NCBI GenBank assembly: GCA_002403115.1
Contig: DHHE01000175.1
Location: 1 to 10,872, forward strand
DNA: 10,872 nt
From: a bacterium UBP2_UBA4780
Lineage (GTDB): Bacteria > Edwardsbacteria > AC1 > EtOH8
Direction: 5' to 3'
The number at the start of each line of letters is the position of its first letter. The stretch's first letter is position 1. The notes below the pieces were generated by a model that was given only the letters and a program-made list of their open reading frames with translations, did no database searches and was not told the origin of the DNA. The position numbers and the translations under genes are program-made. Positions 7,521 to 10,872 of the stretch are shown here, in pieces.

Positions 7521-9527
7521 TTGTCAAGGGCGGATAAGAAAAGCAATCCCCTGAAGGGACTGATCTCCCTGGCCTCCCTGGCCATGCTGGCGCTGCTGGG
7601 CTCGGGCGCCCTGCGCCACCGGGGGGACGTCCCCTTGACCAGCTGCCTCTGGGCGGTCCCGCCCCTGGCCCTGCTGTGCTGGTCGTTGCTGGGCGCCTGG
7701 CGCCGCGAGCCCAGGAAAAACTGGCAGATGCACCAGCTGCTGGGCATGCTGGCCCTGGCCGGCCTGGCCGTCCAGCGGGCCGGGGGCGGCGGATCGGCGG
7801 CGGTTGTCCTTTACGTCCTGGTCGCCTTCTGGGCGGCCTACCGCTCGGCCTGGCCCTGGAGCCTGATGGCCCCCCTGGGAGCCATGCTGGTGGAGGTCCC
7901 CTCGAGCCACTTTTCCGGGGCATTGGCGGGGGAGGCGCCGCTGCTGGCACTGCTGGGCCTGGCTCTGGCCCTGGCATTCTCGGCAGCCAGGCTGGCCGCC
8001 AGGCGCGGCTCCCGGGCCCGGATGGCGGAGCGGCTGGATTTCGACGAGCCCCAGGAGCCGCCCCGCGACCTGAGGAGCGACCTGCAGTCGCTGGCCGACC
8101 TGATGCACGCCGCCCTGGGCGCCCGGACGGTGGCGGTCTTCCTGTCCGACGAGAAGGGTTCGGTCCTGAAGCTGGCCGCCTGCAAGACCTACAGCCCGGA
8201 GATCGCCAAGGACGTCTGGCTGGAGACCGAGAGGTGCCTGCTGGGCTGGGTGATCAGGGAGCGGCAGGGCCTCCTGTACCCCGTGTTCGGCAAGGACTCC
8301 GCCGATCTGGGATACTATCGGGGCCGGGAGAGGGTGGGCTCGCTTTTGGCGATGCCGGTGATGGACGAGCGCCAGGCTCTCGGATTATTGGTGGCTGACA
8401 GCGACCAGCCCGGCGTTTTCAGCGAGGAGAGCAAGCTGCTGGCGGACGGGTTCGCCCGCCAGGCCGCCAGGCTGGTGGCCCTGAACCTCAAGCACACCGC
8501 CCTGGGGCTGGAACACGAGAGGCTGAGGGAGTGGAACCGGCGGCTGGAGATGATGGCCTCGCGCCTCAAGGTCGAGGACGTGGTGGGCATCATGCGGGAG
8601 CTGGTGCCCCAGCTGGTGGACTGCGACCGGCTGGTGCTGATGGAGCTGCTGCCCGAGGTGGGCCGGGCCAGGGTGCTGCTGGCCGATCCCGGCGCGGCCG
8701 GGGGGCCGGCGGCCGGGTCCGAGCTGGACATCAGGGGCAGCCTGGCCGAACAGGCCCAGAAGCTGCGGGAGTGGCGGCTGGTGGACGACTTCTACCGCCG
8801 CAGCATCGACCTGGCGCGGTACACCGAGGACGAGAGCCGCGACCACGGCTTCCGCTCGGTGCTGGTGGGCCCGCTGATGATCGACGACGACTGCCGCTAC
8901 CTGATGGCCATGGAGAGCCGCAAGCCCAACGCCTTCCAGGCATCGCTCGACACCATCCATATCGTGGCCAACCAGTTCTCCCTGGCCCTGCGCAGCGCGG
9001 CCATGTACGAGGAGAAGGAGGCCCTGGCCCTGCGCGACGGCCTGACCGGGCTGTGGAACCACCGCCATTTCCAGGAGAAGCTGGAACAGCTGCTGGCCCC
9101 GGATCGCAGCCAGCCCCTGAGCCTGGCCCTGTTCGACATCGACCGCTTCAAGAAGCTCAACGACACCTTCGGCCATCCGGTGGGGGACGTGGTGCTGCGG
9201 GAGGTGGCCTCCCGGATCAGGGGCCGGATATCGCAGTACGATTTCGCCGCCAGGTACGGGGGCGAGGAGTTCGTGGTGATCTGGCCCGGCAGCGACCTGG
9301 ACCAGGCCGAACGCCTGGCCCAGGAGCTGAGGACGGCCATAGGCGGCCGGCCGGTGTCCACCCAGGCCGGCGAGCTGTCGGTGACCGTGTCCCTGGGCCT
9401 GGCCGCCTACCCCGCCGACGCCCGGGACAAGGGCGGCCTGATCCAGGCAGCCGACCAGGCGCTATACGCGGCCAAGCGCGGCGGTCGCGACCAGATGGTC
9501 TGCTTCCGCAGCATGGATGCAAGTTGA
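7521..9527 (+). CDS. Membrane-anchored GAF-GAF-GGDEF diguanylate cyclase
   Basis: The 668-residue protein should make cyclic di-GMP from two GTP at the inner membrane. Residues 14-158 hold about five or six hydrophobic segments. Residues about 183-325 and 345-495 are two GAF-like sensor modules; the first has AVFLSDEKGSVLKLAA and AMPVMDERQALGLLVAD, the second is more diverged. The GGDEF domain spans about 500-665, with DGLTGLWNHRHF (506-517), the metal-binding FDIDRFKKLNDTFGH (538-552), Asp556 and the intact active-site GGEEF (580-584), so it should be catalytic. The position of the product-inhibition site (RxxD) reads SQYD (571-574), lacking its Arg. No EAL or HD-GYP domain is present. The start is TTG at 7521, with GGTGAG (7510-7515) upstream overlapping the uppP stop. 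The downstream ATG at 7584 would cut the first membrane helix and the basic N-terminus. Signals sensed by the GAF modules are unknown. Confidence 0.92.
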   Translation: MSRADKKSNPLKGLISLASLAMLALLGSGALRHRGDVPLTSCLWAVPPLALLCWSLLGAWRREPRKNWQMHQLLGMLALAGLAVQRAGGGGSAAVVLYVLVAFWAAYRSAWPWSLMAPLGAMLVEVPSSHFSGALAGEAPLLALLGLALALAFSAARLAARRGSRARMAERLDFDEPQEPPRDLRSDLQSLADLMHAALGARTVAVFLSDEKGSVLKLAACKTYSPEIAKDVWLETERCLLGWVIRERQGLLYPVFGKDSADLGYYRGRERVGSLLAMPVMDERQALGLLVADSDQPGVFSEESKLLADGFARQAARLVALNLKHTALGLEHERLREWNRRLEMMASRLKVEDVVGIMRELVPQLVDCDRLVLMELLPEVGRARVLLADPGAAGGPAAGSELDIRGSLAEQAQKLREWRLVDDFYRRSIDLARYTEDESRDHGFRSVLVGPLMIDDDCRYLMAMESRKPNAFQASLDTIHIVANQFSLALRSAAMYEEKEALALRDGLTGLWNHRHFQEKLEQLLAPDRSQPLSLALFDIDRFKKLNDTFGHPVGDVVLREVASRIRGRISQYDFAARYGGEEFVVIWPGSDLDQAERLAQELRTAIGGRPVSTQAGELSVTVSLGLAAYPADARDKGGLIQAADQALYAAKRGGRDQMVCFRSMDAS

Positions 9528-9549
9528 TAAATGCAACAAAGGATCACCG

Positions 9550-9855
9550 ATGGCAGCTTGGCTCCCGCTAATCAAGGTCATTCTGTACTATGTTGCGCCG
9601 ATCGTCCAGGCAGCTATCCCTGCTTTTACGAAAAAGAAAAACGACAAGGCCGATCCTCTTGTAGCTTTGCAAATTAGCGAGCTTCAAGAGGCTGTAAAAA
9701 CGAATAGTGAATTCACTAAGTCGCTGGCCAAGGCGATTGAAGAGGCGGCACAAGCCTACGGGAATGAAATGAGGAGAGCGCGTCTAATCGCGGTTGTTGC
9801 GATTGCCATGGCCGTTCTTTCTCTTACATTCGCCGTCGCCTCCTTGCTCAAATGA
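9550..9855 (+). CDS. Small membrane/coiled-coil protein of unknown function, low-GC
   Basis: The 101-residue product is not assigned to a family. It has a hydrophobic N-terminal segment (residues 4-26, LPLIKVILYYVAPIVQAAIP), a lysine cluster (28-33), a charged heptad-like helix (37-74, likely coiled coil), a basic RRAR (75-78) and a C-terminal membrane helix (79-100). Basic patches flank both hydrophobic ends, so both termini may be membrane-embedded with the coiled coil in the cytosol; this topology is inferred. The ATG at 9550 is chosen because AAAGGA (9538-9543) lies 6 nt upstream; an in-frame ATG at 9517 lies inside the cyclase gene and lacks an SD. G/C at third positions is about 53% (54 of 101 by my count) against 87% in the last 46 codons of the preceding cyclase. 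That, together with its use of AAA, GTT and ATT, suggests foreign origin or relaxed composition. A holin-like or envelope adaptor role is possible but unsupported. Confidence 0.65.
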   Translation: MAAWLPLIKVILYYVAPIVQAAIPAFTKKKNDKADPLVALQISELQEAVKTNSEFTKSLAKAIEEAAQAYGNEMRRARLIAVVAIAMAVLSLTFAVASLLK

Positions 9856-10042
9856 TTTTTAAGCCTGCTTTTCAATAAATGGCGCCTTCGGATCTCAGGC
9901 AACGGCCCGGCAAAGAATCGGCGTGCGTGCCTCCTTTCCCGGTGATCATAAGTACGTGTGGAACACAGAATATCATGAGGAATTATTAACAACTCTGCGC
10001 CTTTGCGGGAGAGATGGAAACGAGTTTCGATAGCCAAAGAGG
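9856..10042 (+). other. Low-GC intergenic region between the small membrane protein and xerC
   Basis: These 187 nt hold no gene I can support. They are clearly more AT-rich than the flanking host-like genes, with AT-rich runs near 9868-9880 and 9968-9993. There is a short GCCTG (9863-9867) ... CAGGC (9896-9900) complementarity with a 28-nt loop, too weak to call a terminator. TATCAT at 9971-9976 could be a -10 box for xerC but lacks a convincing -35. The first purine-rich SD-like run directly before xerC is AAAGAGG (10036-10042), which abuts the start codon. Confidence 0.6.
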
Positions 10043-10872
10043 ATGAAGCCTCTCGAGGAGTTCAGCCGGCGGCTTCGCTTGCGCAACCTGTCGGCCAACA
10101 CCGTCCAGGCCTACGGCCGGGACCTGGGGCAGCTTTTCAAGTCGGCCGGTTCCGATGATCCCCGGAAGATCGACCGCGACGCCATCCGCCGGCACCTGGG
10201 GAGCATGCAGAGGGCGGGTCTGGACAAGCGTTCGGCGGCCAGGAAGCTTTCGGCCTTCAAGGCCTTCTTCCGCTTCTGCTGCCGCGAGGGCCTGTCCCCG
10301 TCGAACCCGGCCCAGGGGATAAGGGCCCCCAGGATGGACCGCAAGCTTCCGTCTTTCCTCTCGGAGGGCCAGGCCCAAAGGGCCATGGCTCCGGGCGGAC
10401 CGGACGAAAAGGACGGGCGCCGGAACGACGCCCTGCTGGAGTTGCTTTACGGCAGCGGGCTGAGGGCTTCCGAGCTGACCGGGCTCAGGGCCGGCGATCT
10501 GGACCTGGGGGCGGGGCTGGTCAAGGTGACGGGCAAGGGCGGCAAACAGCGGATAGTGCCCCTGAGCCGGGAATCGATCAGGAGCCTCAAGCCCCTGCTG
10601 GCCGGGCTGCCGCCCGACCAGCAGGTCTTCGCCGGGTCCAGGGGCGGGGCGCTCGGCCGCAGGCAGTTGCATAGGATAGTCAAGCAAAGGATCAGGTCCG
10701 CCGGCTACGGGGGCAAGGCCAGCCCCCACGTCCTGCGGCATACCTTCGCCACCCACCTGCTGGACCGGGGGGCCGACCTCAAGGCGGTCAAGGAACTGCT
10801 GGGCCACTCCAGCCTGTCCACCACTCAGATATACACCCATGTCAGCGTGGAGCGGCTGAAGAAGGTCTACCG
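10043..10872 (+). CDS. xerC: Xer-type tyrosine recombinase (XerC/XerD), partial at the 3' end
   Basis: The frame is open for 276 codons and runs off the window end, about 20 residues short of a complete Xer protein (roughly 295-300). Residues 1-90 are the SAM-like core-binding domain (LEEFSRRLRLRNLSANTVQAYGRD region, LSAFKAFFRFC, SNPAQGI). The catalytic domain has every active-site residue: Arg141 in GSGLRASEL, Lys165 in TGKGGKQRIVPL, His229 and Arg232 in PHVLRHTFATH, His255 in LLGHSSLSTTQ, and Tyr264 in IYTHVS. Xer recombinases resolve chromosome dimers at dif. The RLKKVY ending resembles XerC-type proteins more than E. coli XerD, but the subtype is not secure and a phage or integron-type integrase is unlikely given the core motifs. 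An in-frame TAG at 10031 bounds the start, leaving ATG 10043, whose SD (AAAGAGG) is unusually close. Composition is GC-rich and host-like, unlike the stretch before it. Confidence 0.9.
   Translation, partial: MKPLEEFSRRLRLRNLSANTVQAYGRDLGQLFKSAGSDDPRKIDRDAIRRHLGSMQRAGLDKRSAARKLSAFKAFFRFCCREGLSPSNPAQGIRAPRMDRKLPSFLSEGQAQRAMAPGGPDEKDGRRNDALLELLYGSGLRASELTGLRAGDLDLGAGLVKVTGKGGKQRIVPLSRESIRSLKPLLAGLPPDQQVFAGSRGGALGRRQLHRIVKQRIRSAGYGGKASPHVLRHTFATHLLDRGADLKAVKELLGHSSLSTTQIYTHVSVERLKKVY

Noticed and set aside
9863..9900. Terminator after the small membrane protein gene
   Set aside because: It has only a 5-bp stem with a 28-nt loop and no T-tract after it.
9941..9968. dif-like half-site: GGTGATCATAA resembles the XerC-binding arm of E. 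coli dif
   Set aside because: It matches 9 of 11 bases on one arm, but after a 6-nt centre the other arm does not resemble a XerD site. A match this good on one arm is not rare in a few hundred bases.
9523..9993. Imperfect inverted pair GTTGATAAAT (9523-9532) and ATTATTAACAAC (9982-9993) as possible ends of a small mobile element
   Set aside because: The identity is only about 7 of 10 bases, with no target duplication and no transposase, so it is within chance for AT-rich sequence.

Overview
This window comes from a GC-rich bacterium with an outer membrane. The evidence is a CMP-Kdo synthetase (lipopolysaccharide core), a lipoprotein with a lipobox, and an outer-membrane beta-barrel of the Wzi capsule-assembly type. 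Codon third positions in most genes are strongly G/C. AGG is a common arginine codon, and TGA and TAG are both used as stops. The UbiA-family enzyme has motifs closest, from memory, to the archaeal-type digeranylgeranylglyceryl-phosphate synthase branch, which also occurs in bacteria of the FCB superphylum. A little-studied or uncultured lineage is therefore plausible, but nothing here fixes the phylum.

Layout: all ten genes assigned here lie on the + strand and are tightly packed. At the left edge, positions 3-86 may be the tail of an upstream gene. A near-consensus sigma70-type promoter (67-96) drives a leader of about 120 nt and then pckA (ATP-type PEP carboxykinase), a small stand-alone tandem-ACT protein, and kdsB. 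Next come a TPR lipoprotein and a Wzi-like beta-barrel, with a strong terminator-like hairpin between them. A UbiA-family prenyltransferase overlaps uppP (undecaprenyl-diphosphatase) by 4 nt. It is followed by a membrane-anchored GAF-GAF-GGDEF diguanylate cyclase in the same frame as uppP. The last 1.35 kb holds a low-GC stretch (9528-10042) encoding a 101-residue membrane/coiled-coil protein of unknown function, then a GC-rich Xer tyrosine recombinase cut by the window end.

How the genes could work together: most products concern the cell envelope or its precursors. PEP made by PckA is a substrate of Kdo-8-phosphate synthesis, and KdsB activates the resulting Kdo. UppP recycles the lipid carrier for peptidoglycan and polysaccharides, the UbiA enzyme makes a prenylated lipid or quinone intermediate, and the Wzi-like barrel and TPR lipoprotein would sit in or at the outer membrane. 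The cyclic-di-GMP synthase is a natural regulator of surface polysaccharide.

Most of the window is ordinary housekeeping and envelope content. I saw no defence system, CRISPR array, transposase, tRNA or rRNA. The best leads are the stand-alone ACT pair beside pckA, the hairpin that takes the place of a ribosome binding site before the Wzi-like gene, the archaeal-like UbiA, the cyclase lacking an inhibitory site, and the low-GC small membrane protein beside xerC.
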